Shown one piece after another: positions 51,599-61,139 of a stretch of DNA of 64,000 nucleotides. This DNA is from Ignavibacteria bacterium (GTDB lineage Bacteria; Bacteroidota; Ignavibacteria; Kapaibacteriales; UBA4661). The notes below the pieces were generated by a model that was given only the letters and a program-made list of their open reading frames with translations, did no database searches and was not told where the DNA came from. A program made the position numbers and the translations under genes. The DNA is taken from contig JAAFIV010000004.1 in assembly GCA_013298775.1 (NCBI GenBank), positions 124,001 through 188,000 on the forward strand. The letters run 5' to 3'. Numbering within the stretch: the first letter of the stretch is position 1; every line of letters starts with the position of its first letter.

Positions 51599-54500
51599 TT
51601 ACATCAACGAAAACCGCGCAACCTGCTCTTGCATTACGCTTGTGAGGCGGCGTAAATTCTCGGCTGCTTCGGCAATATCCGCAATGCCGGCGGCGGCGTG
51701 CTGTGTGGCAGTGTGCATGGATTCAATACTTTTCAGGCTTTCTGCGCTTTTTTCGGTTTGTGCAAGGCTCATTTCCGAGATACGCCTCATTTGCTTTTCA
51801 TTATCATTCGCGCTTGAAACCACGTGTTGGAGGGTTATTCGGGTCTTTTCAGCAAGATGTACGCCTTCATTCATTTGTGTTGCTCCTTCGCCCAGCGAGC
51901 GCACCGCCGAAGCAATTTCCTTTTGAATCGTCCGCACCGTCGCGCTAATTTCCTTCGTAGCGGTGGCGGTGCTTTCGGCGAGTTTCCGCACTTCGTCCGC
52001 AACCACCGCAAAGCCTCGTCCTTGCTCGCCTGCGCGGGCGGCTTCAATCGCGGCGTTCAGCGCGAGTAAGTTTGTTTGGTCGGCGATGGTTTGAATAGTT
52101 TCGGTGATGTCGCTAATGCGGTCGCTGAGAGAAGCAAGTTCGGCAACATTTTTGGAGGAAACGTCCACAAGCCGCGCAATATCGTGGATTTTCTGTACCG
52201 TTTGGTTCACAATCGTATCGCCTTCTTGCGCAATTTTCCGTTCTTCATACGCAAGCAATAATGAGGCTTGCACGGTGGCAGCATTTTCTGAAATTTCCTC
52301 AACGCCCAAGCGCATCATTGCTGCTACATCGCCCGCATTGCCTGATTGCTGCTCGGCAAAGGATGCCAGCGACAGCGCAGAACGATTGATATTCTCACCC
52401 GACGAGGCTACTTCGGAAGCCGCATTTGCCACACCACCGACGATAGACCTCATCATTGCTATTGTTCGATTGATGCCGTCGTATAATTCCCGAATATCCT
52501 GATATGCAGAATCGTACTTGTTTTGCGGCAAGGTTTGTGCGCTTATTCCACCAGAAAGCTCGTCATTACTTGCTTCCAGACGAACAGATAAATTCCCCTG
52601 CGCAACTTCATCCAATGCTTGCAAAATATACTGAACGCTTTCCGAAAGGTACCTGCGCCGTTCTTCGGCGTTTTGCTGCAATGCTTCCGCAGAATGGCGT
52701 AATTGCTCGGCTTCTGTGAGTGCGCGTTCTGTGCGGTCTTTTTCGGACGTGATTTCTCGTGTACGAGCTTCCACAAGTGCCAAAAGCTCTTCTTCCCGCT
52801 TCAAGGCTTGTCTCTCGCGGTATCGCACTGCCAGAAAACCAAGCGCAATCACGCAAAGTAGCACAAAGCCGCGAAACCACCACGTTTGATAAAAATACGG
52901 TTTCAATTCAAACGAAAACACCGCGCCTTCATCGTTCCAAAGCCCGTCGTTATTGGCGGCGCGAACGCGAAACGTATAGCTGCCGGGCGCAAGATTCATG
53001 TACACTGCTTCGCGGCGCGTCCCCACGTCTTGCCAATCCTCATCCGCACCGTCCAGCTTCACGCGAAAATGTACCCGCGATGGCGCGAGATAACTGAGCG
53101 CGGCGTAAGAAATCGTAAAACGCTGCGTTCCTGCTGCAAACGTCACAGGTGCGAACAAATTCGCTGTATCGCTCTCGGTGATGCAGCGTTCAATCTTCAC
53201 GGGCGGCGGCAGTGTATTCATTTCAAGATTTTTCGGGTCAATACCCACAATCCCGCGCAAGGTCGGCATCCACAGCACACCGCTCCGCGCCTTGCACGCA
53301 AGCGATGGTGCGCTTACTTGACTACTTTTCATGCCGTCCCAGCGTCCGAAAAGGCGGGCTTGAAGTGGCGTGATTGCTTGCTTCTGACCTTGCTTCTCAC
53401 CTTGTGCGTTTTGCGCTTTTGCGTCAGCAATCGCATTCAAATCTTTTTTTGCAACACGTTGAATCCCGTCATTGCCACCAAGCCAGAACATTCCTTGCTC
53501 GTCTTCGAGAATGGTATAGACGGACTCGCTCTGCAAGCCATCTTTCAGCGTGAATGCCGTTAAAACCTTGTTCTTCCAGCGATAGAATCCTGCGTTGGTC
53601 GCAATCCACGCCGTGCCATCCGCGTCTTCGTAGGAACTCATCACCACATCGGAGGCAAGACCTTGTTTTGTGGTCAGATGCTCTGTCATCGCGCCATTTT
53701 CCCACCGACACCAGCCTTTCCCTTCGGTAGAAAGCAGTAACGACGCGCCTTTCCCACGAACAATTCCAATAATGGACGTTCCTTTCAACACACCTTTTTC
53801 ATCAGTCAAAACGCGGATAGAATCGCCTCGCATCGTTGCCAGCCCAGCATTTGTGCCAATCCACAACGTTCCGTCCTCTGCTAGAAAGAGCGTTCTGACG
53901 CGGTTTTCGGGTAATCCTTGTGCCGTTGAAAATGTTGTAAACTTCCCATTTTGCAAGCGGCACAACCCCTGATATGTTCCCAGCCAGACCGTTGCACCAT
54001 CAGGGCTGCTCGTGATAGTGCGCACCATGTTGTCGGGCAAGCCGTTTGCTTTGGAAAAATTAGTAAAAGAGAATTGCGTTGAAGAAGATTGCGTTGAAGA
54101 AGATTGCGTTGAAGAAGAACCCCCAACACTTGGCGTGAAGCGGCTTACACCTTCCGCCGTTGCTACCCAGAGGTCGCCGTTTCGCGCTTCGTGGATGCTG
54201 TACGTGTAGTCGTCCACCAAGCCTTCTTGCGCGGTGTAGGTGAGGAATTTCCCGTTTTTGAAACGATTTAATCCCCCGCGATACGTCCCAACCCAGAGAC
54301 TGCCTTCTTTGTCGGTCATCAGCGACCACACTTGATTATCGGTCAAGCCATCTTTTTTGGTGTAATTATCGAACACCGCATCAATGCTCGTGTTTGAAAG
54401 AGAGCGTTTGCGCGAAAGTCCGCCCATAGAGCCAATCCAGAGCGTTCCTGCTGCGTCTTCGGCGAAGGCTTGAATGCGATTGTCTAAGAGACCGTTTTGC

Positions 54501-55369
54501 GTGGTGAGTTGTGTGAGCGAGCGAGTATTTATGCCATCTGGAGCGGCAAACACGCCTTTGCCGAGTGTGCCAATCCAGAGCGTTTTGCGGGAATCGTGGA
54601 AGAGCGTTTTGATGGGAGTTTTGAGCAAAGAATCAGCAAGAGGAATTCCTTGAAAGACTGGTGTAATCTTGCCTTCACGCGCTGCGAACAAACCTTGCGC
54701 CGAGGCTATCCACAAAAGCGAGGACGTATCCAGCGCGAGGCTGTTAATGGGCGCGACAGGAAAGCCTTGTTCTTTGCCAAAGGCAGTAATTGTGCCGTCT
54801 CGCAGCATACATACGCCTTTGCGCGTGCCAATCCACAGCGTTCCATCCTGCGGATTCACGGCAAGCGACAACACCACATCGCTCGGCAAGCCTTCTTTTA
54901 CGCCAAAAGTCGTGAATTTCCCGTGTTCGTAGCGGAGTAGCCCGCCGCCATTTGTGCCTATCCACAAGGTAGGATGCGGGTTTGGGGCGTTTATATTCTT
55001 TGTTTCGGCAATACACCAAATACCATTGTTCTTGATACCTTCCGAAACAGCTTTACTGAAAACGGTAAACTGCGTCCCGCTAAAGCGCACCAAACCATCA
55101 AACGTGCCAAACCAAATGTAGCCGTCAGCAGCTTGAAAAAGCGTTAGGACGCTGTTGGAAGGTAAGCCTTCGTCGCGTGTCCACGTGTCGTGGTGGTATT
55201 GCGTGATTGCTTTGCTTGGATTCGGCGCGGTTCCACGCTCTTCTTGGGCGAGTATTGGCAAGGCAGAAAGAAACATTACAGCAAAAAAGAGCGATACGCT
55301 TTTTTTTCTGTTAATGGCTCTATTGCTTACGTTGAAGGATTGTTTCTCTCTTCTTGAATAGCTCATCAT
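51599..55369 (-). CDS. Reg_prop/Y_Y_Y propeller sensor fused to a chemoreceptor signalling domain
   Basis: 1256 residues. Signal peptide (about 25-45, ending PILAQ); about thirteen propeller repeats (about 60-690, pattern GTLWIGTxxG); a Y_Y_Y domain (about 745-815, [16 protein letters not shown]); one transmembrane helix (about 828-848); a coiled coil with a HAMP-like segment (about 905-940, [13 protein letters not shown]); and an MCP signalling domain (about 980-1256) with the conserved tip [20 protein letters not shown] (about 1107). The sensory part matches that of the histidine kinase at 14622, but output is to CheA/CheW arrays instead of phosphotransfer. No kinase domain is present. The start is one of two adjacent ATGs (55369/55366). 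An in-frame 15-bp repeat lies at 54073-54117. Confidence 0.88.
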   Translation of the reverse strand: MMSYSRREKQSFNVSNRAINRKKSVSLFFAVMFLSALPILAQEERGTAPNPSKAITQYHHDTWTRDEGLPSNSVLTLFQAADGYIWFGTFDGLVRFSGTQFTVFSKAVSEGIKNNGIWCIAETKNINAPNPHPTLWIGTNGGGLLRYEHGKFTTFGVKEGLPSDVVLSLAVNPQDGTLWIGTRKGVCMLRDGTITAFGKEQGFPVAPINSLALDTSSLLWIASAQGLFAAREGKITPVFQGIPLADSLLKTPIKTLFHDSRKTLWIGTLGKGVFAAPDGINTRSLTQLTTQNGLLDNRIQAFAEDAAGTLWIGSMGGLSRKRSLSNTSIDAVFDNYTKKDGLTDNQVWSLMTDKEGSLWVGTYRGGLNRFKNGKFLTYTAQEGLVDDYTYSIHEARNGDLWVATAEGVSRFTPSVGGSSSTQSSSTQSSSTQFSFTNFSKANGLPDNMVRTITSSPDGATVWLGTYQGLCRLQNGKFTTFSTAQGLPENRVRTLFLAEDGTLWIGTNAGLATMRGDSIRVLTDEKGVLKGTSIIGIVRGKGASLLLSTEGKGWCRWENGAMTEHLTTKQGLASDVVMSSYEDADGTAWIATNAGFYRWKNKVLTAFTLKDGLQSESVYTILEDEQGMFWLGGNDGIQRVAKKDLNAIADAKAQNAQGEKQGQKQAITPLQARLFGRWDGMKSSQVSAPSLACKARSGVLWMPTLRGIVGIDPKNLEMNTLPPPVKIERCITESDTANLFAPVTFAAGTQRFTISYAALSYLAPSRVHFRVKLDGADEDWQDVGTRREAVYMNLAPGSYTFRVRAANNDGLWNDEGAVFSFELKPYFYQTWWFRGFVLLCVIALGFLAVRYRERQALKREEELLALVEARTREITSEKDRTERALTEAEQLRHSAEALQQNAEERRRYLSESVQYILQALDEVAQGNLSVRLEASNDELSGGISAQTLPQNKYDSAYQDIRELYDGINRTIAMMRSIVGGVANAASEVASSGENINRSALSLASFAEQQSGNAGDVAAMMRLGVEEISENAATVQASLLLAYEERKIAQEGDTIVNQTVQKIHDIARLVDVSSKNVAELASLSDRISDITETIQTIADQTNLLALNAAIEAARAGEQGRGFAVVADEVRKLAESTATATKEISATVRTIQKEIASAVRSLGEGATQMNEGVHLAEKTRITLQHVVSSANDNEKQMRRISEMSLAQTEKSAESLKSIESMHTATQHAAAGIADIAEAAENLRRLTSVMQEQVARFSLM
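54073..54117 (-). repeat. 15-bp tandem repeat in the propeller-chemoreceptor gene
   Basis: ATTGCGTTGAAGAAG occurs three times in a row, coding SSTQS-type units in a loop between propeller blades. Confidence 0.95.
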
Positions 55370-55504
55370 TGCGAAATCTCCACACACAAATATATTCCAC
55401 CTTAAACCAAAATTCTCACCAACAATTGTGTGCGAATCTGCAAAAAGTTTGAGAGCAGTGCAACGATTTTTCCTGAAAAAATATTTCAGCAACTACTCCC
55501 AAAT

Positions 55505-55546
55505 AAAAAAGCGCGAACACAAGGAATAGCCTTCTGTTTGCGCTTT
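55505..55546 (-). terminator. mscL: intrinsic terminator after mscL
   Basis: On the minus strand AAAGCGCAAACA pairs with TGTTCGCGCTTT (one bulge), followed by TTTTATTT. It begins 26 bases after the mscL stop. Confidence 0.75.
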
Positions 55547-55571
55547 CGTATTGTCTGCTTGAATGCGTTTA

Positions 55572-55979
55572 TTATTTCTTCAACGCATCACGAATTTCCA
55601 TAAGCAATTTTTCTTCGTTGGTCGGTCCTGCTGGCGGTGGCGGCGGTGCGGCAGCTTCAGCTTTTTTCATGTTGTTGATTGCCTTGACCATCATAAAAAT
55701 TACCAGCGCGAGAATGACGAAATCAAAAGTTACTTGCAAGAAATTACCGTATTTGAGCAATACGGCGGCTGTTTTGCCGTCCGCAGAGGCTTCTTTGAGT
55801 GTAATAGCAAGGGTTTTGAAATTGACACCACCCAGTGCCAAGCCTATCGGCGGCATGATGACATCATCCACCAACGACGACACGATTTTACCAAATGCCC
55901 CGCCGATGATGACACCAACAGCGAGGTCGATGACGTTGCCTTTAACGGCAAAGTCTTTGAATTCCTGTACCATTCCCAT
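55572..55979 (-). CDS. mscL: large-conductance mechanosensitive channel
   Basis: 135 residues, the usual size. MscL opens as a pentamer in the inner membrane on hypo-osmotic shock. The N-terminal amphipathic helix and TM1 ([26 protein letters not shown]), the periplasmic loop, TM2 (about 75-100, [18 protein letters not shown]) and the C-terminal helix after a Pro-rich turn ([20 protein letters not shown]) are all typical. It is monocistronic, with a terminator just downstream. Confidence 0.97.
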   Translation of the reverse strand: MGMVQEFKDFAVKGNVIDLAVGVIIGGAFGKIVSSLVDDVIMPPIGLALGGVNFKTLAITLKEASADGKTAAVLLKYGNFLQVTFDFVILALVIFMMVKAINNMKKAEAAAPPPPPAGPTNEEKLLMEIRDALKK

Positions 55980-56097
55980 AGCGAACTCCTAAAAGTAGAT
56001 TGAAGTAGATTGAAAAAGCCAAGCATTTATGCTGCTTTGGCGTTGTTTGTATTGCACATAATAAAAAAAACGAGCGTGCGAGCGTATTTATCCTTTA

Positions 56098-56199
56098 CCC
56101 CTCACCCCAACCCCTCTCCCAGAGGTAGAGGGGCAAGACACATCACCTCTTGCACCCTCGCCCTCTGGGAGAGGGTCGCTCGCAGAGCGGGGTGAGGGC
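56098..56199. repeat. family A element A7
   Basis: CCCCTCACCCCAACCCCTCTCC at 56098 is paired with GGGGTGAGGG at 56189-56198, and a second CCCTCTGGGAGAGGG palindrome lies between. It sits just past the stop of the DUF3078 gene. Confidence 0.75.
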
Positions 56200-56220
56200 T
56201 TCATTGAATGTCGCTGATTC

Positions 56221-57135
56221 CTAAAACGGATAGCTGAAACCAAAGGCTGGAACAAGGCGGAATTGCTGTGCCGCAGTGGTTGTGCCAGGCAAAAGAATTT
56301 TCGGGTCGTAGAGATAATCCGCCGCAATACTGACGTTGAAGAATTGCCAAAATTTCGCTACGAGTAAGCCTTCCCACTGCACCACGACTTGCGAAAGATT
56401 AGAATATGGCGCGAATAAATTGAGGCGTGTTTGGAAGGTGACATCTTTCACCAATTCTTGTTTGAATTGTGCGTTCAGGAGTGCGCCCAAGTCCGCACGG
56501 CTCGTGGTTCCGGGCGTAACGCCGAATGCGCCTTCGCGTGAAAGTTGCGCATCGCCGACAATCACCATACGACCAGTAACGGGCGCGATAAGAACGTTGA
56601 AGTTATCGGATGGTTTCCATTCCACACCCACTGCACCAATAAGAAAGGCGGGCGCAAAAAGGTCGGAAATAAGCGGTGTGGTGGGGCGTGTGTAATCAAA
56701 TCCTCGGTCCATTTGCGTACGAAAATCCACCAGCGCAATACCGCGCAAGTTCGGTGCAATCGGGAGTGCAGCTTTGGAATTGAAAATAACGCGGTCGTCG
56801 CTTTTGCGGTTATTTTCCAGATTATTCCCCAAGAACGTGCGTCCGTAGCCGAGTTCGAGCGAATTATCCCACGAAAACGTGCTGCTATGGTAATTTGCCG
56901 ACACAGCAAATAAACTCAAAATATTCACATTATTCTGACCGCCGCCCAGCCATTGCGACACGTACAAACCAGCAGCATTCAAGCCAAAACTGCCTTTCAC
57001 CGTCCATTTATTCGTAGTGTCTAGCACGGGTGCGGCTCCGCGAATTGCTCCTGCATCGGGTTGGGCAAAGGCTGTTTGGCTCAGGCACAAGCACAACAGC
57101 GCGGCACAAAACAGGGACGAGAAAAAACTTTTCAT
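56221..57135 (-). CDS. DUF3078-family outer-membrane-type protein
   Basis: 304 residues. A signal peptide (1-24, AFAQ) is followed by repeated amphipathic beta strands ending in an aromatic (GFSYPF), as in small outer-membrane barrels. WTVKGSFGLNAAGLYVSQWLGGGQNNVN and KSDDRVIFNSK match the DUF3078 signature seen across Bacteroidota. No function is established for the family. The gene stands alone with its own promoter region at 57136-57281. Confidence 0.82.
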   Translation of the reverse strand: MKSFFSSLFCAALLCLCLSQTAFAQPDAGAIRGAAPVLDTTNKWTVKGSFGLNAAGLYVSQWLGGGQNNVNILSLFAVSANYHSSTFSWDNSLELGYGRTFLGNNLENNRKSDDRVIFNSKAALPIAPNLRGIALVDFRTQMDRGFDYTRPTTPLISDLFAPAFLIGAVGVEWKPSDNFNVLIAPVTGRMVIVGDAQLSREGAFGVTPGTTSRADLGALLNAQFKQELVKDVTFQTRLNLFAPYSNLSQVVVQWEGLLVAKFWQFFNVSIAADYLYDPKILLPGTTTAAQQFRLVPAFGFSYPF

Positions 57136-57171
57136 AAAGCAAACTCCAAATAATTGAAAATTGAGAATAAT

Positions 57172-57199
57172 AAAAAAAACCGAATGCGAGGATTCAGTT
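57172..57199 (-). terminator. intrinsic terminator after the DAHP synthase gene
   Basis: On the minus strand ACTGAAT pairs with ATTCGGT (loop CCTCGC), followed by TTTTTTTATT. Confidence 0.6.
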
Positions 57200-57281
57200 G
57201 CAATAGCTTCAAAGCCTCGTGAATACTAGCTTGGGGAGCATTGCTTCCCTCAAGTAGTCTCAGTAATAACCAATAACCAGA

Positions 57282-58292
57282 TTACCAGTTTTCTTGCACG
57301 TTCAGCACAGCGCGGACTTTGCGGAAAAGCCGCGCAGATTCTTCATAATTGAGTGTTTGTGCGCCATCGGAGGCAGCATCTTCGGGAGATTCATGGATTT
57401 CGACAATCACACCATCTGCGCCCGCAATCACACCTGCAAGCGCGACTGGCTCGACAAACTCACGCAGACCAATGGCGTGCGAAGGATCGACAATGACGGG
57501 CAAATGCGTTTTGTCGCGGAGAATGGGAATGGCATTGATGTCGAAGGTATTGCGGCTCGCTCGCTCGTAGGTACGGATGCCGCGCTCGCATATCAGCAGA
57601 CGCTCGTTGCCGCCAGAAAACACGTACTCTGCGGCAAACAGCAGTTCTTCAATTGTGCCAGAAATACCGCGTTTAATCATCACGGGTTTATCCACTTTGC
57701 CGAGTTCATCGAGCAGATTAAAATTTTGGCTATTCCGCGCTCCGACTTGATACACATCAATATACTCGTACATCGGCTCTATTTGTGCGGGTTCCATGAC
57801 TTCGGTGATAATTTTGATGCCATATTCGCGGCAAATCGCAGCAAACATTTTCAAGCCCTCAATACCCATTCCGCGAAAACTGTACGGCGAACTGCGAGGT
57901 TTGAACACGCCACCACGCATCACACGAACACCGCATGATTTCAAGTGTTTTGCAACGCTCTCTACTTGCTTTTCGCTTTCAATCGAACACGGTCCTGCCA
58001 TGATTTGAAAATATCCATTGCCAAGTTTTACGCCATCGCCAAGGTCAATGTACGTCCGCTCGACTTTCCACTTCCGCGAAACAAGCTGATAATCATCGGA
58101 AACGTAGTGAACATCACGCACTCCAGCTAAAGAGCCGAGTGTGCGAATATCAAAATCTTTCTTCCCAACGCATACGACATAGCTTCCAAACTGCGTCGTT
58201 ACGTGTGTTGGCTGATAACCAATACCTTTTACGGCAGCGAGAAGCGCGTCGGTAGAAGGTGCGGCGAGTTTGGGTTCGAGTTGGAGAATCAT
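57282..58292 (-). CDS. aroF: 3-deoxy-7-phosphoheptulonate synthase (DAHP synthase, type I beta)
   Basis: 336 residues. It condenses PEP and erythrose 4-phosphate, the entry step to chorismate and aromatic amino acids. An N-terminal ferredoxin-like regulatory domain (about 1-75) is followed by the TIM barrel: MAGPCSIESEKQV, VMRGGVFKPRSSPYSFRG, the KRG of VMIKRGISGTIEE and DPSHAIGLREFV. The N-terminal domain is that of Thermotoga-type enzymes, where it mediates feedback inhibition by tyrosine or phenylalanine. It is not next to other aro genes. A terminator follows at 57172-57199. Confidence 0.95.
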   Translation of the reverse strand: MILQLEPKLAAPSTDALLAAVKGIGYQPTHVTTQFGSYVVCVGKKDFDIRTLGSLAGVRDVHYVSDDYQLVSRKWKVERTYIDLGDGVKLGNGYFQIMAGPCSIESEKQVESVAKHLKSCGVRVMRGGVFKPRSSPYSFRGMGIEGLKMFAAICREYGIKIITEVMEPAQIEPMYEYIDVYQVGARNSQNFNLLDELGKVDKPVMIKRGISGTIEELLFAAEYVFSGGNERLLICERGIRTYERASRNTFDINAIPILRDKTHLPVIVDPSHAIGLREFVEPVALAGVIAGADGVIVEIHESPEDAASDGAQTLNYEESARLFRKVRAVLNVQENW

Positions 58293-58762
58293 AGTTATAT
58301 GAAGAAATCAAGCATTAAAGCGCGATTGAGGAGAAAATATGTCAGATATGCTAAGTACCATACAAAACCCTTGTAGAGCGTATAGAATCAGGCTTCAGTG
58401 GCACAGACATTCTTGTCTGTATTTTTCGCTTGAACCTCGCTCCAACACTCACAGACAAGAATGTCTGTGCCACTATTGAAATTTTTTTTTTGTATGATAC
58501 TGAGACAGATATGATAACAACGTACGCCGAAAAGCTACGGAGTTTTTAGAAAACACACAATCAAAAAAATGCGCAGATGCGATAAAATCTTATGTGGTAT
58601 CACGTTCCGTGCGTCGTTATATCATTTTGCTAAAATGCGGAGTATTTTCCGTAAATTACGTGTCTTTGTTCGGCTTTGTTTTCAAAAAAGTACCTTGAAC
58701 ACAAGCAACAATCAAGCAACAATGCTTCTTCTCAAATTTTTCACAAGCAACGAGGTTTTCAG
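58293..58762. other. divergent intergenic region between aroF and glmS
   Basis: The gap holds one family E hairpin (58388-58481) followed by a T-run, and an AT-rich stretch (58560-58760) with CCGTAAATTACG as a possible promoter motif for glmS. No ribozyme-like glmS leader or coding frame was recognised. Confidence 0.55.
58388..58481 (+). repeat. family E hairpin, copy E2
   Basis: The arms GGCACAGACATTCTTGTCTG and its complement ending GTGCCACT form a strong stem. The loop keeps the bases TTGAACCTCGCTCCAACACT. A run of T at 58482-58491 follows. It aligns throughout with the complement of 4172-4265. Confidence 0.8.
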
Positions 58763-60592
58763 ATGTGTGGAATTGTTGGCTATATCGGTAGCAAAAATGC
58801 AACATCGGTTATTCTTACTGGTTTGAAGCGGCTTGAATACAGGGGTTACGACTCAGCAGGTATTGCGCTTGCGAACGGCTCGCTCACGGTCTGTAAAAAA
58901 GCGGGTAAAGTTGTGGAGTTGGAAAAAGCGGTGAAAGCCGCACAACTACGCGGTACACTTGGCATTGGGCATACACGCTGGGCAACGCACGGCGCACCCA
59001 ACGACGTGAACGCACACCCGCATACCGACATGGAAAACACGATTGCGCTTGTGCATAACGGCATTATTGAAAATTATGCTGCCATCAAGCAACGTCTGCA
59101 AAAGCAAGGCTACGTCTTCCGTTCCGAGACCGACACGGAAGTTTTGACGATGTTTATTCATTCCTTTTATACCAAGACAAAAAACTTGGAAGAGGCAGTA
59201 CGCCTTGCGTTGTGCGAAGTAGAAGGCGCGTTTGGGATTGCCGTCGTTTCCACGCTGGAGCCAAATGTGCTTATTGGTGCGCGACGCGGAAGCCCGCTTC
59301 TTGTGGGTGTGGGCGAAGGCGAGAACTTTCTTGCCTCCGACGCTTCGGCAATTTTGCAGCACACACGCAACGTCATTTACCTGCAAGACGATGAAATGGC
59401 TATTCTTACCAAAGATGGCTATACGACGAAAACCATTGACAACGAAACGACCGATAGCATTATCCATGAAGTGGAATTCGACCTCGAAAGCATTGAAAAA
59501 GGTGGTTTCGACCACTTTATGCTGAAAGAAATCCACGAGCAACCGCGCACCTTCAAAGACTGCTTTCGCGGACGCTTGCTTGCAAGTGAAGGTACAGTGC
59601 GGCTTGGTGGCTTGAATCCTGTGCTGGACAAGCTCCGCCGCGCCCAGCGCATCATTTTTACAGCATGTGGAACCTCGTGGCATTCGGCACTCGTGGGCGA
59701 ATACATCATTGAGCAACTTGCGGGCATTCCCGTTGAAGTGGAGTATGCATCGGAGTTTCGCTACCGCAACCCCGTGATTACGCCCGATGATGTGGTGATT
59801 GCCATTTCCCAAAGCGGCGAAACGGCGGACACGCTGGCGGCAATCAAAGAAGCAAAGCTAAAAGGCGCGACGGCGATAGGTTTGGTCAATGTTGTAGGTA
59901 GTTCGATTGCCCGCGAGACTGATGCGGGAATTTACCTCCACGCAGGACCAGAAATCGGCGTGGCTTCGACGAAAGCATTTACCTCGCAGCTCGCAGCAAT
60001 TATGCTGGTCGCGCTGTATTTGGGCAGAACACGGCGATTGTCGCAGCGCGATGGAATGGAAATTGCACAAGCAATAGAGCGGGTTCCAGAACAAATTCAA
60101 GCTATTCTCGACCATTCTTCACAAATTCAGAGCATTGCAAAAAAATATGCAAAGGCGCAGAATTTCTTGTACTTAGGACGCGGCTATCATTTCCCCGTCG
60201 CTCTGGAAGGCGCATTAAAGCTGAAAGAGATTTCGTACATTCACGCCGAAGGCTATCCGGCTGCAGAAATGAAGCACGGACCAATCGCGCTCATTGACGA
60301 AAACATGCCCGTTGTGTGCATTGCCACACAGGATGAAATTTACGATAAAGTTCTCTCGAACATTCAGGAAGTACGCGCCCGCAACGGTAAAATTATTGCT
60401 ATTGCTACTGAGGGCGATACGCGCATTGCCGAGTTCGCCGAACACGTGATTACCATTCCCAACACCTTGCCCATGCTTACGCCCGTGCTGTCGGTAATTC
60501 CTTTGCAGCTTTTGGCGTACTACGTCGCAGTGGAGCGCGGGTGCAACGTGGATATGCCACGCAATTTGGCAAAAAGTGTGACGGTGGAATAA
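58763..60592 (+). CDS. glmS: glutamine-fructose-6-phosphate aminotransferase (isomerising)
   Basis: 609 residues. It makes glucosamine-6-phosphate, the entry to UDP-GlcNAc, the substrate of murA above. The ATG at 58763 puts Cys directly after Met (MCGIVGYIGSKN), as the N-terminal Ntn-hydrolase needs; the upstream in-frame extension is not used. GHTRWATHGAPNDVNAHPH, the first SIS domain (CGTSWHSALVGEYIIEQLA, SQSGETADTLAAI) and the second with the C-terminal LAKSVTVE are all standard. A weak hairpin (AAGCT/AGCTT and T-run, about 60616-60642) follows. Confidence 0.97.
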   Translation: MCGIVGYIGSKNATSVILTGLKRLEYRGYDSAGIALANGSLTVCKKAGKVVELEKAVKAAQLRGTLGIGHTRWATHGAPNDVNAHPHTDMENTIALVHNGIIENYAAIKQRLQKQGYVFRSETDTEVLTMFIHSFYTKTKNLEEAVRLALCEVEGAFGIAVVSTLEPNVLIGARRGSPLLVGVGEGENFLASDASAILQHTRNVIYLQDDEMAILTKDGYTTKTIDNETTDSIIHEVEFDLESIEKGGFDHFMLKEIHEQPRTFKDCFRGRLLASEGTVRLGGLNPVLDKLRRAQRIIFTACGTSWHSALVGEYIIEQLAGIPVEVEYASEFRYRNPVITPDDVVIAISQSGETADTLAAIKEAKLKGATAIGLVNVVGSSIARETDAGIYLHAGPEIGVASTKAFTSQLAAIMLVALYLGRTRRLSQRDGMEIAQAIERVPEQIQAILDHSSQIQSIAKKYAKAQNFLYLGRGYHFPVALEGALKLKEISYIHAEGYPAAEMKHGPIALIDENMPVVCIATQDEIYDKVLSNIQEVRARNGKIIAIATEGDTRIAEFAEHVITIPNTLPMLTPVLSVIPLQLLAYYVAVERGCNVDMPRNLAKSVTVE

Positions 60593-60615
60593 GGAAGCAT
60601 CGAAAAAAACGTTGA

Positions 60616-60642
60616 GAAAGCTCACTAATACTAGCTTTTTTA
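60616..60642 (+). terminator. weak terminator-like hairpin after glmS
   Basis: AAAGCT and AGCTTTTTTAC are separated by about 10 bases. The stem is only five to six base pairs. Confidence 0.3.
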
Positions 60643-60796
60643 CTTTTGTCTACAATTATTATTTGGAAAGTATTAAAAGAAGCTGTATTTTAGTAATCTG
60701 TTTCAAACAACCACAACCTTACCAAAAGGGTAAAACGCTGGATGAAACAATTTCGGATAAGACATTTGGTTGAAACATCAAGGTTTTATCACGGTT

Positions 60797-60870
60797 CGGG
60801 GTGTAACTCAGCCCGGTAGAGTGCCAGCTTTGGGAGCTGGAAGCCGCTAGTTCGAATCTAGTCGCCCCGA
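60797..60870 (+). tRNA. tRNA-Pro (anticodon TGG)
   Basis: The acceptor stem CGGGGTG (60797-60803) pairs with CGCCCCG (60863-60869), with discriminator A. The D arm CTCAGCCCGGTAGAG, anticodon arm CCAGC-TTTGGGA-GCTGG and T arm CTAGTTCGAATCTAG are complete. The anticodon TGG reads CCA and, with wobble, other Pro codons. No CCA is encoded (CAT follows), so the tail must be added enzymatically. Confidence 0.97.
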
Positions 60871-60894
60871 CATTTTTTTGGTACTATACGTACA

Positions 60895-60945
60895 ACAGCG
60901 AAGCCGCTTCAAATCAAGGTTTGAAGCGGCTTCGCTGTTTTTTTG
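60895..60945 (+). terminator. strong intrinsic terminator after tRNA-Pro
   Basis: ACAGCGAAGCCGCTTCAAA pairs perfectly (19 bp) with 60920-60938, loop of 6, followed by TTTTTTG. Confidence 0.9.
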
Positions 60946-60973
60946 AGGATATTTTTTGTGGAACTTTGCAATA

Positions 60974-61138
60974 AAAAAATCGTAACTGGTCAGGTGATGT
61001 TCTCGCCTGGGGGCGGCTGTTATCACAAGAGCAGTAGCCGTCCGGCGAGTGTACACGGGACGCTTTATTGAGCGGAGAACCCGCCGGACGGTCAAGAAAC
61101 CGCCCGACGGGGTAGAACCTGACCAGTTACAAAAAATC
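60974..61138. mobile_element. family B element B3, MITE-like, with 8-bp flanking repeats
   Basis: AAAAAATC occurs at 60974-60981 and 61131-61138. Between them the unit 60982-61130 (149 bp) has terminal inverted repeats GTAACTGGTCAGGT and its perfect complement. The left inner arm is the full family B arm; the right inner arm has lost its TTATCACAAG segment. It lies directly behind the stop codon of the transporter gene. Confidence 0.8.
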
Positions 61139-61139
61139 C

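Noticed and set aside
53881-54129. Minus-strand peptide with repeated LLQRN units
   Set aside because: It is an alternative reading frame of the 15-bp tandem repeat within the propeller-chemoreceptor gene, not a separate gene.
2160-56199. Scattered CCCTCTCCC repeats as a CRISPR array
   Set aside because: The copies are dispersed, palindromic and in both orientations, without regular spacers, and no cas genes are present.
58640-58762. glmS ribozyme or riboswitch ahead of glmS
   Set aside because: The leader is short and AT-rich and shows none of the conserved core of the glmS ribozyme, which is a Gram-positive feature.
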